Shown piece by piece: positions 1 to 9,908 of a DNA stretch of 64,000 bases (positions within the stretch are counted from its first letter, which is position 1; each line of letters begins with the position of its first letter). Source of the DNA: Solirubrobacterales bacterium 67-14 (GTDB taxonomy: Bacteria; Actinomycetota; Thermoleophilia; Solirubrobacterales; 70-9); assembly GCA_001897355.1 (NCBI GenBank), contig MKST01000002.1, forward strand, positions 263,811 to 327,810, read 5' to 3'. A program made the translations under genes and the position numbers. The notes below the pieces were generated by a model that was not told the origin of the DNA, searched no databases, and saw only the letters and a program-made list of their open reading frames with translations.

Positions 1-2
1 GC

Positions 3-275
3 CGGGCCGGCACGCCGCTCTTCGTGGTCGGCTTCCTGGTCGTGGCCGGCGCCACCGGCTTCCTGGTCGGCGCCGTCGACGAGGCCTCCGGCCCCTACGC
101 GATCAGCTTTTTCCTGCCGATACTGGCGACCGCGGGCGTCCACGTCATCCTCGCGCCCCGCTCGAAGATCATCTGCCTGCTCCCGGTCCCCTTCGCGATG
201 ACCTTCGTCGAAGTGCCGACGATCTGGGTGACCGTGATCTGGCTCGCCCTCGAGATCCTCCTCACCGCCGCCTGA
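3..275 (+). CDS. Membrane protein C-terminus, 5'-truncated (possibly rhomboid-like)
   Basis: The reading frame is open to the left edge of the window, so the gene starts upstream; the ORF-track start at 24 is only an internal GTG. About 90 residues are visible, made of three hydrophobic segments separated by a short polar loop (ILAPRSK). The last two segments loosely resemble the late part of rhomboid proteases (a PRxK turn, then FVEVP before another helix), and an EASG motif could stand where GxSG normally is. The usual final helix with the catalytic His is absent, so an inactive rhomboid relative or an unrelated membrane protein is equally possible. It ends two bases from the convergent uppP. 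Confidence 0.35.
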   Translation, partial: RAGTPLFVVGFLVVAGATGFLVGAVDEASGPYAISFFLPILATAGVHVILAPRSKIICLLPVPFAMTFVEVPTIWVTVIWLALEILLTAA

Positions 276-276
276 C

Positions 277-1104
277 TCAGACCGAGATCAGGCCCGCAGC
301 GGTCAGGGTGAGGATGCCGGCGCCGACGATCAGGCGGTACCAGACGAAGACCGACATCGAGTGGCTGGTCAGGTATCTGAGGAACCAGGCGATCACCGCG
401 TAGCCGACCACGAAGGCGACCAGGGTCGCGATCGCGATGTTGACCATCGGCTCGTCGAAATGCTCCTTGCCGGAGAGCAGCTTGTAGAGCTCGTAGAAGC
501 CGGAGAGGACGACGGCCGGGATTGCGAGCAGGAAGGCGAAGCGGGCCGCCGCCTCGCGGTTCAGGCCGAGGAAGAGGCCGGCGCTGATCGTCGCGCCGGA
601 GCGGGAGACGCCGGGGATCAGGGCGAGGGACTGGGCGAGTCCGATGATCACCCCGTCCCGGAAGGAGAGCTCGCCGACCTCGCGCCGATGTGTCCCGACC
701 GCATCGGCCCGGCCGAGGACCAGGCCGAAGACGATCAGCATCGAGCCGACCAGCCAGAGATTCCGGGCGGCGGTCTCGATCTGGTCCTGGAAGGCCAGAC
801 CGAGGATCGAGATCGGGATGGTGGCGATGATCAGGTACCAGCCCATGCGCGGGTTGAGCTCGCCTCGCATCTCCGTTCGGCGCAGCGAGAGCAGCCAGTC
901 CCGGGCGATGTTCCAGAGGTCCTGGCGGAAGTAGATCAGCACCGCGGCCTCGGTTCCGAGCTGGATCACCGCCGTGAAGGCGGCGCCCGGATCCTCCCAG
1001 CCGAGGATCGCCGGCACGAACAGCAGGTGGCCGCTGGAGGAGATCGGCAGGAACTCGGTCAGCCCCTGGAGGATGCCGAGAAAGATGCTCTGAAAGAGGT
1101 CCAA
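277..1104 (-). CDS. uppP: Undecaprenyl-diphosphatase UppP (BacA)
   Basis: Integral membrane phosphatase that recycles undecaprenyl pyrophosphate to undecaprenyl phosphate, the lipid carrier for peptidoglycan and other cell-wall polymers; overproduction classically gives bacitracin resistance. The 275-residue length is normal for the family. Both family signatures are present: GLTEFLPISSSGHL near residues 14-27 and PGVSRSGATI near residue 165, which hold the active-site Glu, Ser and Arg. About eight hydrophobic helices follow the expected pattern. The SDR gene on the same strand ends 12 bases upstream of this start, so the two may be co-transcribed. Confidence 0.96.
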   Translation of the reverse strand: MDLFQSIFLGILQGLTEFLPISSSGHLLFVPAILGWEDPGAAFTAVIQLGTEAAVLIYFRQDLWNIARDWLLSLRRTEMRGELNPRMGWYLIIATIPISILGLAFQDQIETAARNLWLVGSMLIVFGLVLGRADAVGTHRREVGELSFRDGVIIGLAQSLALIPGVSRSGATISAGLFLGLNREAAARFAFLLAIPAVVLSGFYELYKLLSGKEHFDEPMVNIAIATLVAFVVGYAVIAWFLRYLTSHSMSVFVWYRLIVGAGILTLTAAGLISV

Positions 1105-1116
1105 GGACCTGACAGG

Positions 1117-1887
1117 CTACTTCGGAGCCATGCGGAGAGCGCCGTCGAGACGGATCACTTCGCCGTTCAGCATCACGTTGTCGACGATGTGGAGGGCAAG
1201 CGCTCCGAACTCGTCCGGCACGCCGAGCCGGGGCGGGAAGGGGATCGTTTCGCCCAGCGCCTTGCGGGCCGGTTCCGGCAGAAGCGCGAGGAGCGGCGTG
1301 TCGAAGAGGCCGGGGGCGATCGTCATCACCCGCACCCCGTCGCGGGACAGGTCGCGGGCCGCGGGCAGGGTGAGGCCGACCACGCCACCCTTCGAGGCGG
1401 CATAGGCGGTCTGGCCGATCTGGCCGTCGTAGGCGGCGATCGAGGCGGTGTTGATGCATACCCCGCGCTGGCCGTCTTCGTCCGGCTCGTTCCCCACCAT
1501 GGCCGCGGCGGCCTGGCTGAGCACGTTGATCGTGCCGATCAGATTGATGTTGATCGCCCACTTGTACCCGTCGAGCGGGGCCGGTTCGCCCTTCTGCACG
1601 ATGCGTCCGGCCGCACCGACCCCGGCGCAGTTGACGCAGATCCGCAGGCCGCCGCTGGAACCGCCGGCGCCCGGCCCGGCGGCCTCGGCGATCGCCTCGC
1701 GGACCGACTCCTCGTCGGTGACGTCCGCCTTGACGAAGGTTCCGCCGATCTCCCCGACCAGCTCCACACCCTTCTCCTCGTTCAGGTCGGCGACCACTAC
1801 CTTGTGGCCGGCCTCGACCAGTTTGCGGGCGGTTGCTTCACCGAGGCCCGAGGCCCCTCCGAACACGATCGCGCTTTCCGGCTTCAT
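1117..1887 (-). CDS. SDR-family dehydrogenase, 3-hydroxyacyl-CoA dehydrogenase type
   Basis: Rossmann-fold NAD(P)-dependent short-chain dehydrogenase of about 256 residues. Visible motifs are the nucleotide-binding GGASGLG near the N-terminus, NCAG after the fourth strand, and the catalytic YxxxK in QTAYAASKGG. The order and the APGLFDTP segment resemble type II (HSD17B10-like) 3-hydroxyacyl-CoA dehydrogenases. I start it at the internal ATG (1887) rather than the ORF-track start at 1914, because a GAGGAG ribosome site lies just before it and the SDR fold begins immediately. It is divergent from an acyl-CoA dehydrogenase 41 bp away, which supports a role in fatty-acid or branched-acid oxidation. 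Exact substrate unknown. Confidence 0.85.
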   Translation of the reverse strand: MKPESAIVFGGASGLGEATARKLVEAGHKVVVADLNEEKGVELVGEIGGTFVKADVTDEESVREAIAEAAGPGAGGSSGGLRICVNCAGVGAAGRIVQKGEPAPLDGYKWAININLIGTINVLSQAAAAMVGNEPDEDGQRGVCINTASIAAYDGQIGQTAYAASKGGVVGLTLPAARDLSRDGVRVMTIAPGLFDTPLLALLPEPARKALGETIPFPPRLGVPDEFGALALHIVDNVMLNGEVIRLDGALRMAPK

Positions 1888-1928
1888 TTCTGGTGCTCCT
1901 CTTCGATTGGTCAAATAGAGTGCGGCGC

Positions 1929-3077
<1,149 letters not shown>

Positions 3078-3095
3078 CGCCTCACCGTAAGAAGT

Positions 3096-3133
3096 CGCCC
3101 CGGCGGCCTGTGGCCTTCCCCGCCGCCGGGGCG
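3096..3133. terminator. Bidirectional hairpin between convergent genes
   Basis: A perfect 12-bp inverted repeat (CGCCCCGGCGGC and its complement) with a 14-nt loop lies in the 63-bp gap between the stop codons of the acyl-CoA dehydrogenase and the copper oxidase. A T-rich tract is weak (TTCTCCC), so termination efficiency is uncertain. Confidence 0.65.
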
Positions 3134-3140
3134 TTCTCCC

Positions 3141-4094
3141 TCAACTCGCTTCGAACATCCCCATCGCGCCCTGGTCCATGTCGATGACCGAGTGGCTGAC
3201 GAATGGGTAGCTGCCCGCTTCGGGGAACGTCGTCTCGAATACCCCAGCGCCACCGGGAGCGATGACCTGGGTGGAGACGTTGTGGATCGCCTCGTCGGGC
3301 TGGCCGTCGTGTTCATACGAGTCAAAGATGGTCCCGACCACATGGAAGGCGCTGAACAGCGAGGGACCGGAATCGAGGAAGTAGATCCGGACCAGCTCAC
3401 CGACCTTGACCGGGATCGGCTTTTCGGCGTACTGGTAGCTGCGTCCGTTGAAGACCACGTAGGCGGGCGAGCCCTTCTTCATCGCTTCATAGGAAGTCTT
3501 GAGGAAGCCGTTCTTGACCTTGCCGTAGTACTCGCTCTGGACCAGGAAAATCTCCTTGGCCGGAGGCCGGGGCGTGGCCGGGTCGACCACGATCATCCCC
3601 TGCATGCCCATCCCGAGGTGCTCCAGCATCGGGCCCGTCGCGCAGTGGTACATGAAGACGCCGGGGGTACTCGCCTGGAACTCGAAGGTGAACGACTTCC
3701 CGGGCGCCACGTCCTTGAAGGCGACGTTGGGAGCGATCCGCGCCGCGTGGAAATCGACCGAGTGGTGCATCGCCATGTTGGCCCGGTTGAAGCGCAGGCA
3801 GCTCAGCAGCTTGCGCTTCTTCTTGCCGCGGCAGCTCTTGCGGATCCCCTTGTGGCTGTTCTTGAGGGTGACCCGCACCGTGTCACCCTGGGTCGCCCGG
3901 ATCACCGGGCCGGGCACGGTGCCGTTGAACGTCCAGGCCTTCATCTTCACTCCCCGGGCCACGGTGATCGTGGCCGGCCGGGCGTTCAACTGGACATCGA
4001 CCACTGTCGCCCGGGTTTCCGAGACCAGCACGAACAAACTCGCAAAGGCCAGCAGCACCGCCACGAGGCCGGTTCTGAACCAGATCGAAGCCAT
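3141..4094 (-). CDS. Exported two-domain multicopper oxidase / NirK-like copper protein
   Basis: About 317 residues with an N-terminal signal segment (hydrophobic stretch ending SETRA) and two cupredoxin domains. Domain 1 carries the copper ligands in HHSVDFHAA and MYHCATGPMLEHLGMGM: Cys, His and Met of a type-1 site, with the preceding His and the VDFH His and Asp as in the type-2 site of copper nitrite reductases. Domain 2 keeps FHVVGTIFD and FVSHSV, matching the bridging histidines of NirK. A lysine/arginine-rich, Cys-flanked insertion (KSCRGKKKRKLLSC) precedes the first copper motif and is unusual. ATG 4094 is chosen over the upstream TTG because it begins the signal peptide. Nitrite reductase or a related laccase-like oxidase; substrate not proven. 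Confidence 0.8.
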   Translation of the reverse strand: MASIWFRTGLVAVLLAFASLFVLVSETRATVVDVQLNARPATITVARGVKMKAWTFNGTVPGPVIRATQGDTVRVTLKNSHKGIRKSCRGKKKRKLLSCLRFNRANMAMHHSVDFHAARIAPNVAFKDVAPGKSFTFEFQASTPGVFMYHCATGPMLEHLGMGMQGMIVVDPATPRPPAKEIFLVQSEYYGKVKNGFLKTSYEAMKKGSPAYVVFNGRSYQYAEKPIPVKVGELVRIYFLDSGPSLFSAFHVVGTIFDSYEHDGQPDEAIHNVSTQVIAPGGAGVFETTFPEAGSYPFVSHSVIDMDQGAMGMFEAS

Positions 4095-4250
4095 GGGCCG
4101 ACCGTATTCCAAGTCACTTGACTTGAACAACCGTGGCAACTACGGAACCGACCTGCGGAAAAACACGCAATCAAGCGAACCCGGTCGCACTGAGGTTGAA
4201 GAATCGAGCGCTATATGGCGGGAATTTCAACCTCAGTGGAACGGGGAATG

Positions 4251-4275
4251 AAAAGAGGCGCCTTTCGGCGCCTCT
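4251..4275 (-). terminator. Rho-independent terminator of the sdhCAB operon
   Basis: Read on the minus strand: AGAGGCGCC, loop GAAA, GGCGCCTCT, then TTTT, starting two bases after the sdhB stop codon. Perfect 9-bp stem with a stable tetraloop. Confidence 0.9.
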
Positions 4276-4277
4276 GG

Positions 4278-5060
4278 CTACTGGGTGGTCATTGCCTTTT
4301 CTGGCTTTGACTTCTTCTTGGTCTTGGCTTTGCGGTACTCGCGGTTGAGCATTCCGATCACGTCGATCGAGATCTCCTGGGGGCAGACCCGGGAACACTC
4401 GCCGTAATTGGTGCAGCCGCCGAAGCCCTCGGCGTCCATCTGCTCGACCATGCCGATCACCCGGGACTCGCGCTCCGGCTGGCCTTGGGGCAGGAGGTTG
4501 AGATGGGTGACCTTGGCCCCGGTGAAGAGCATCGCGGCGCCGTTCGGGCAGGCGGCGACGCAGGCGCCGCAGCCGATGCAGATCGCCGCGTCCATCGCCT
4601 TCTCCTGGATCTCCGGGGAGACCGGCATCGAGTTCGGCTCCGGCTGGGGGCCGGTCGTGGTCGAGATGTAGCCGCCGGCCTGGATCACCCGATCCAGCGC
4701 TCCGCGGTCGACCGCGAGGTCGCGGATCACGGGGAAGGTGTTGGCCCGGTACGGCTCGACCTTGATCGTCTGGCCGTCGATGAAGTCACGCATGTAGGTC
4801 TGGCAGGAAGTGACCTGCTGAGGGCCGTGTGGGGTGCCGTCGATGACCAGCGAGCAGGCGCCGCAGATGCCTTCACGGCAGTCGGAGTCGAAGGCGATCG
4901 TGCGCTTCTTCTCGTGGCTGAGCCGCTCGTTGAGCTGGTCGAGCATCTCGAGGAAGGAGGCATCCGGGTTGATGTCGGTGACCTTGAAGGTCTCGAAGCG
5001 TCCCGCCTCGGTCTCGTCGGTGCCGTCGAACTGACGCCAGATCTCAAGGGTGAAATTCAC
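4278..5060 (-). CDS. sdhB: Succinate dehydrogenase/fumarate reductase iron-sulfur subunit
   Basis: Electron-transfer subunit linking the flavoprotein to the quinone site. The N-terminal plant-ferredoxin domain shows the 2Fe-2S ligands in [11 protein letters not shown] followed by a fourth Cys. The C-terminal domain has [12 protein letters not shown] and [12 protein letters not shown] for the 4Fe-4S and 3Fe-4S clusters. 260 residues, ending in a lysine-rich tail. It starts with GTG overlapping the sdhA stop (GTGA), which implies translational coupling. Last gene of sdhCAB, followed by a strong terminator. Confidence 0.96.
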   Translation of the reverse strand: MNFTLEIWRQFDGTDETEAGRFETFKVTDINPDASFLEMLDQLNERLSHEKKRTIAFDSDCREGICGACSLVIDGTPHGPQQVTSCQTYMRDFIDGQTIKVEPYRANTFPVIRDLAVDRGALDRVIQAGGYISTTTGPQPEPNSMPVSPEIQEKAMDAAICIGCGACVAACPNGAAMLFTGAKVTHLNLLPQGQPERESRVIGMVEQMDAEGFGGCTNYGECSRVCPQEISIDVIGMLNREYRKAKTKKKSKPEKAMTTQ

Positions 5061-6964
5061 TTGTAGCTCCTCGTCGCCAACTGGACTTCCTCGAAGGTGA
5101 GCGCTTCGTCGTGGGGAACCGGGTCATCTCCACCGTACTCCCAGGCGGTCGTCTTGGCGAAGTGCTCGTCGTCGCGCAGCGCCTCGCCGTCCTCGGTCTG
5201 ATGCTCCTCGCGGAAGTGGCCGCCGCAGGATTCCTCCCGCCGCCGGGCGTCGTGGATCATCAGCTCGGCCAGCTCGAAGAAGTCGGAGACCCGGTTCGCG
5301 TACTCAAGCGACTGGTTGAACTCCTCGTCGCCCGGGTCGACCCGCAGGTCGTTCCAAAACTCACCCTTGATCTCCCGGACCTCGGCCAGCGCCTCGTCGA
5401 GGCCCTCGGCGGTGCGGGACATGCCGCACTTGTCGAGCATCACGTGGCCCATCTCGCGGTGGAAGGCCTGGGCCGAGGTGCCGCCGCCGACGTCCATCAG
5501 CTTCTGGATGTGCGAGCGGACATCGGACTCGACCTCGTCGAAGGCGCTGTCCGAAGTGCTGACCTCGTCGTGGTTCTTGGCCAGGTGGGCGGTCACCGTG
5601 TGGGGCGAGATGAAGTAACCGTCGGCCAGGCACTGCATCAAGGCCGAGGCGCCGAGACGGTTGGCGCCGTGGTCGGAGAAGTTCGCCTCGCCGATCGCGA
5701 AAAGGCCGGGGATGGTGGTCTGCAGCTCGTAGTCGACCCAGAGTCCGCCCATCGCGTAATGCGGGGCCGGGTAGATCATCATCGGCGTCTCGTAGGGGTC
5801 GTCGCCGGTGATCCGGGTGTACATCTCGAAGAGGTTGCCGTACTTGCGCTCGATCGATTCCTTGCCCTGCTGGGCGATCGCGTCACGGAAATCGAGGAAG
5901 ACGCCGCGGCCGGTGCCGCCGACCCCGAGCCCGTCGTCGCAGACCACCTTGGCGGCGCGGGAAGCGATGTCACGCGGGGCGAGGTTGCCGAAGGCCGGGT
6001 AGCGCTCCTCCAGGTAGTAGTAGCGCTCGGTCTCGGGGATCTCGGCCGGCGGCCGGTCGTCGCCGGACTTGCGCGGCACCCAGATCCGGCCGTCGTTGCG
6101 CAGCGACTCGCTCATCAGAGTGAGCTTCGACTGGTACTCGCCGGTCTGTGGGATGCAGGTCGGGTGGATCTGCGTGTAACAGGGGTTGGCGAAGTAGGCG
6201 CCCCGCTTGTGGGCGCGCCAGGTGGCGGTCACGTTCGAGCCCATCGCGTTGGTCGAGAGGTAGTAGACGTTGGTGTAGCCGCCCGAGGCGAGCACGACCG
6301 CGTCGGCGGCGTGGCGCTCGATATCGCCGGTGATCAGGTTGCGGACGATCACCCCGCGGGCCTCACCGTCGACCAGCACGACATCCTGCATCTCGTGCCG
6401 GTTGAAGACCTGGACGTTGCCCGCGCGGACCTGATGCTCGAGGGCCGAGTAGGCGCCGAGCAACAGCTGCTGGCCGGTCTGGCCGCGGGTGTAGAAGGTG
6501 CGCTGGACCAGCACGCCGCCGAAGGAGCGGGTGGCCAATGCGCCGCTGTACTCGCGGTTGAAGGGCACGCCCTGAGCGACCGCCTGGTCGATGATGTTGG
6601 CCGAAAGCTGGGCCAGCCGCCAGACGTTGGCTTCGCGGGAGCGGAAGTCGCCGCCCTTGATCGTGTCGTAGAAGAGGCGGTGGATCGAGTCGCCCTCGTT
6701 GGCGTAGTCCTTGGCCGCGTTGATGCCACCCTGGGCGGCGATCGAGTGGGCGCGGCGGGGGGTGTCCTGGAAACAGAAGCTCTTGACCTTGAAGCCCTGG
6801 GCGCCGAGGCTGGCCGCGCAGGAGGAACCGGCCAGGCCGGTGCCGATCACGATCACGTTCTTGCCGGCCCGGTTGCGGGGGCCGACCAGTTTGTGCGTGT
6901 CCAGCCAGTTCTGCCACTTCTCCGGCAGCGGGCCGGGCGGGATGTTCGAATCGAAGACCGTCAT
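5057..6964 (-). CDS. sdhA: Succinate dehydrogenase/fumarate reductase flavoprotein subunit
   Basis: Catalytic subunit of complex II: oxidises succinate to fumarate with covalently bound FAD. About 635 residues, the length typical of the Actinobacteria/Bacteroidetes type-B enzymes. Visible are the FAD-binding [17 protein letters not shown], the [13 protein letters not shown] segment around the flavinylated His, and the active-site region near HPTCIP and ANRLGASAL. The ORF-track entry extends to 7237, but that part is out-of-frame shadow over sdhC; the ATG at 6964 overlaps the sdhC stop as ATGA. It overlaps sdhB by four bases at the other end. Works with sdhC and sdhB in the cytoplasmic membrane. 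Confidence 0.96.
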   Translation of the reverse strand: MTVFDSNIPPGPLPEKWQNWLDTHKLVGPRNRAGKNVIVIGTGLAGSSCAASLGAQGFKVKSFCFQDTPRRAHSIAAQGGINAAKDYANEGDSIHRLFYDTIKGGDFRSREANVWRLAQLSANIIDQAVAQGVPFNREYSGALATRSFGGVLVQRTFYTRGQTGQQLLLGAYSALEHQVRAGNVQVFNRHEMQDVVLVDGEARGVIVRNLITGDIERHAADAVVLASGGYTNVYYLSTNAMGSNVTATWRAHKRGAYFANPCYTQIHPTCIPQTGEYQSKLTLMSESLRNDGRIWVPRKSGDDRPPAEIPETERYYYLEERYPAFGNLAPRDIASRAAKVVCDDGLGVGGTGRGVFLDFRDAIAQQGKESIERKYGNLFEMYTRITGDDPYETPMMIYPAPHYAMGGLWVDYELQTTIPGLFAIGEANFSDHGANRLGASALMQCLADGYFISPHTVTAHLAKNHDEVSTSDSAFDEVESDVRSHIQKLMDVGGGTSAQAFHREMGHVMLDKCGMSRTAEGLDEALAEVREIKGEFWNDLRVDPGDEEFNQSLEYANRVSDFFELAELMIHDARRREESCGGHFREEHQTEDGEALRDDEHFAKTTAWEYGGDDPVPHDEALTFEEVQLATRSYK

Positions 6965-7710
6965 GCGACCCCTCCGGTCAGGGAGCCGACGGCCCCGATG
7001 GACGAGGTGATCACCGCCGCCGCGTTGGGCGGGTCGAGGACGTCGGTGAAGAAGAGCACGGGGATCGCGCCGAAACCGACGATCAGGACCAGCACGAAGA
7101 CGGTCGAGCCGTGGCGGAGCTTCGGGTTGCGGTTCGGATTGTCGAAACCGAGGGTCTGGAAGAGGCTCCAGACACCGTGGCGCAGATGCATGCCGATCAG
7201 CAGGAGGGCCGCGACGTAGATCACCAAGAAGTACCACTTCTGGAAGGCGTAATAGAGGTTCGAGTAGACCGCGCCTTCCTCGACCGGGGTGACGTGGATC
7301 GAGAGCGTCGTGAACTGGAGGATGTGGAAGATGATGAAGGCGAGGACCAGCACGCCGGTGCCGAGCATCGCCATCGACTCGAAGCTGCGGCCGATCCGCT
7401 TGGCCGGGAAGTTGGCCGGGCGGGCCGCCCGGTTGCGCTTGGTCAGCTGGACGATCCCGGTGATGTGGATGACCAGGGCGCTGAGCAGGATCACCCGGAC
7501 CGCCCAGAGCACGAAGGCATGCGGCAGCAGCGGCTCGCCGAAGTCCCGCAGCCAGTGCGCGTACCAGTCCACCCGGGCCTCGTCGGCACCCGGCCCGAAG
7601 GCCGAGTTGAGGTTGCCGAGCATGTGCAGGATCAGATAGCCGATCAGGATCGCGCCGGTGACGGCGACGATGTTCTTCTTGCCGACTGAGGATCGCCAGA
7701 ACGCGATCAT
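6961..7710 (-). CDS. sdhC: Succinate dehydrogenase cytochrome b subunit, type B
   Basis: Membrane anchor of complex II, 249 residues, with about five hydrophobic helices and the histidines expected for di-haem b coordination (for example [27 protein letters not shown]). The single large anchor instead of separate SdhC and SdhD is typical of type-B enzymes that use menaquinone; the quinone is inferred from the family. First gene of the operon; an AGGAAG ribosome site precedes the ATG and the 120-bp upstream gap should hold the promoter. Four-base overlap with sdhA. Confidence 0.93.
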   Translation of the reverse strand: MIAFWRSSVGKKNIVAVTGAILIGYLILHMLGNLNSAFGPGADEARVDWYAHWLRDFGEPLLPHAFVLWAVRVILLSALVIHITGIVQLTKRNRAARPANFPAKRIGRSFESMAMLGTGVLVLAFIIFHILQFTTLSIHVTPVEEGAVYSNLYYAFQKWYFLVIYVAALLLIGMHLRHGVWSLFQTLGFDNPNRNPKLRHGSTVFVLVLIVGFGAIPVLFFTDVLDPPNAAAVITSSIGAVGSLTGGVA

Positions 7711-7832
7711 CGGCTGCTTCCTGACTGGACGGACTTGATCACGGGAGGCCGATTCTATTCCGCCGCGCGAGCCGGAGTCGGCCCGTATCTGGCTTTGGTG
7801 AGCCTAATTCACAAACGACTGGCTGGGCAGGG

Positions 7833-8084
7833 TCAGTTCCGGGCGGTGATCCGGTCGAGCTCGACCTCGCCGCCTTCGTCGGTGTCTTCCATCACCACGT
7901 AGGCGAGTGGCGGGCCACCGAAGAAGGTCGCGTTTTCACCGTCGCCGACATAGACCGCCGGGCGCTGTCCGTTCTCGGTGTGGACCCAGACCTTCTCGCC
8001 CTTCTTGAAACCGACGTAATCGGGGACTTCCGGGTCGCCGTCCTCGGACCCCGGATGAGGCTTGCCGTGCTTGTGCTTGCTCAT
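7833..8084 (-). CDS. Small hypothetical protein, 83 residues
   Basis: I do not recognise the family. The product is soluble and acidic, begins with a His/Lys-rich stretch (MSKHKHGKPHPG), then GFKKGEKVWVHTENG and a beta-rich C-terminus rich in Asp and Glu. The central part could be a small barrel like those of SH3-type or KOW-like domains, but this is only an impression. Its ATG overlaps the stop of the upstream SGNH gene (ATGA), so it is probably translated from the same message. No signal peptide. Confidence 0.6.
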   Translation of the reverse strand: MSKHKHGKPHPGSEDGDPEVPDYVGFKKGEKVWVHTENGQRPAVYVGDGENATFFGGPPLAYVVMEDTDEGGEVELDRITARN

Positions 8085-8986
8085 GGCAGGGAATCTACTT
8101 GCTCCCCCAGCCAGCCGGCCAGGGTTGCCGCGTAGGTTGCGCTGATGTGGGTCGTGTCCCGGTAGACCACGATCCCGTTCCGGGCCGAGTTGCAGAGCCC
8201 GGCCGGGCAGACGACCTCGGAAGGGTCGACCACCTTGACGCCTCCGACCCGACGGGCGGCGGCCAGGTCGAAGCCCGGCGGGTTCTTGCGGAATCCCTTG
8301 AAGTCGCAGGCCGGGAGGTCCTCCGGGTGGTCGAGCAGGCAGTCCGGGGGCCGGAAGCCGGCCCGGAGCAGGTCCCGCAGCAGGACCACCCGGCCGGTGC
8401 GGCCACCGGTCGCCCGCTTCAGCCGGCGCAGGGTGCGGGCATAGCCCTGCCGCAGGAGCGGTTCGCTCGCCGCGCGGGTCAGGCGGACCCCGCGCTGCCA
8501 GAGGGCGTAGCCGTTGCCGGTGTCGGTCGCGGTGACCACCATTTCGGGACGTTCCCGCTCGATCCGGTCCAGGGCGTTGGCCCGCCAGCTGTCGCAGGCC
8601 GGCCGGTAGGCGACCTCGGCGGTCAGGCAGCTGCCGCGGAACATGGCCAGCAGCCGCCAGCCCCGCCGGTCGGCGAGCTCGATCAGCGGCGGCGTGAACT
8701 GCATGGCATGCGAATCGCCCCAGAGCACCACGGTCTTCTCCGAGGCGGGGTCGCCGTAGACACAGGCCCAGGCCTCCGTGTGGACGGTGCCCGAGCGGCA
8801 GCCGTCGAGGATCGCCGGCCCCTTGTCGTCGGCGGCAGCGTCTGGAGCCGGCGCCAGATCCGCGATCGTCGCCGGCCCGGAATCGCTCCCGCAGCCGCTC
8901 GCCAGCAGGGAAGCGAGCAGCACCAATCCGACCGCGAGGCGGGCACCGAGGCGCGCTATCTGATCCCCAGCCGGTCGTCTAGCCAC
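8081..8986 (-). CDS. Secreted SGNH-domain protein (lipoprotein candidate), tandem copy 3
   Basis: Third of three tandem paralogues. After a hydrophobic segment ending LLASGC (a lipobox-like site) comes an SGNH-hydrolase-type domain: VVLWGDSHAMQF is block I with the nucleophile Ser, and DTTHISATY near the C-terminus supplies the Asp and His. Such domains are best known as C-terminal parts of OafA-like acyltransferases, where they act on cell-surface sugars. Here the domain stands alone and is exported. The ORF-track start at 9181 lies inside the previous gene; GTG 8986 is the most plausible start, giving about 301 residues and a 31-bp overlap with the upstream gene. Substrate unknown. Confidence 0.75.
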   Translation of the reverse strand: MARRPAGDQIARLGARLAVGLVLLASLLASGCGSDSGPATIADLAPAPDAAADDKGPAILDGCRSGTVHTEAWACVYGDPASEKTVVLWGDSHAMQFTPPLIELADRRGWRLLAMFRGSCLTAEVAYRPACDSWRANALDRIERERPEMVVTATDTGNGYALWQRGVRLTRAASEPLLRQGYARTLRRLKRATGGRTGRVVLLRDLLRAGFRPPDCLLDHPEDLPACDFKGFRKNPPGFDLAAARRVGGVKVVDPSEVVCPAGLCNSARNGIVVYRDTTHISATYAATLAGWLGEQVDSLP

Positions 8987-9840
8987 CCCGACAAGGTACG
9001 GACATAGGTGGCGGTGAGGTGATCCGAATCCCGGTACTTGAGGACCCGGCCCGAGGTGGTCGAACACCACTTCCGGCCACAGAGCACCGTGGTGGGGTCG
9101 ATCGCCGGCCCGATCCCCGTCCGCCTCGCCGCGTACCAGTCGAATCCGGGGCCGAATTTCCGCTTGTTGCGGAAGACGCATCTATCGGTCCTGCCCTCGC
9201 TCTTCATCAGGCACTCCGCCGGTACGAACGGCGCCATCACCTGGTCCCGGATCAGCGTGATCGCGGTCCGGTCATCGACCAGGCTGTCGATCCGCTGCAG
9301 CCGCCTGATGGTCTGGATCATGCCGGTCCGGAGGCTCGGCTCGCTGTCCTTGCGCGACAGGTCGAGGCCTTGGTACTTGAGCCGGTATCGGTTGCCGATC
9401 GACGTCGAGAGGATGATGTGCTTCGGCCGGAGCGACTCGATCTTCCGCAGAGCTTTCTCGCGCCACCTAGAACAGTGGCTTTCCGCGACCACGTTGGCGA
9501 TCGGGCAGCCGGTGCGGATCAGCGTGGTCAAACGCCAACCGCGCTTCTTCGCCAGGGGGATCAGGGCCGGCCCCCACTGCATCGCGTGGGAATCCCCGAA
9601 GAGGACTACGCGATTCGTCGACCCCTTCGGGCCGTAGGCGCAGACCAGAGGCTCGATCCGCTTGCCGTGGACGCGGCAGTTCTGCCGCACCAACTCGCCC
9701 TCGTCCTCACGCGCCGTCTCGAGCGGGGGCGTGAACTGCTGGGCCGTGCCGGTCGTGGTCGGAGATTCGCCGCTCGCAAGAAACGCGGCCGTGGCGACGA
9801 GCCCGGCGAAGACCAGACGAAGGGTGGTTGGCCATGCCAT
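8956..9840 (-). CDS. Secreted SGNH-domain protein, tandem copy 2
   Basis: 294 residues with an N-terminal signal segment (LVFAGLVATAAFLASG). Block I is VVLFGDSHAMQW and the catalytic Asp/His pair is in RDSDHLTATY. Conserved paired cysteines (NCRVHGKR...VCAYG; RTGCPIA...SHC; VLCGRKWC) suggest disulfides outside the membrane. It is clearly related to its two neighbours along the whole length, so the three arose by tandem duplication. Possible role: O-acyl transfer to or removal from a surface polysaccharide, by analogy to SGNH domains of acyltransferase-3 proteins, but no acyltransferase is nearby. Confidence 0.82.
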   Translation of the reverse strand: MAWPTTLRLVFAGLVATAAFLASGESPTTTGTAQQFTPPLETAREDEGELVRQNCRVHGKRIEPLVCAYGPKGSTNRVVLFGDSHAMQWGPALIPLAKKRGWRLTTLIRTGCPIANVVAESHCSRWREKALRKIESLRPKHIILSTSIGNRYRLKYQGLDLSRKDSEPSLRTGMIQTIRRLQRIDSLVDDRTAITLIRDQVMAPFVPAECLMKSEGRTDRCVFRNKRKFGPGFDWYAARRTGIGPAIDPTTVLCGRKWCSTTSGRVLKYRDSDHLTATYVRTLSGWLDDRLGIR

Positions 9841-9908
9841 GTTCTTCCGAAACTAGACCAGACGGCCGGCGTTGCGGAATTAATCCTTTGTTAAGTCTGC
9901 GGGAACGA

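Noticed and set aside
5111-7219. 702-residue plus-strand ORF opposite sdhA
   Set aside because: Antisense shadow of sdhA caused by high GC; sdhA is certain from its FAD motifs and operon overlaps.
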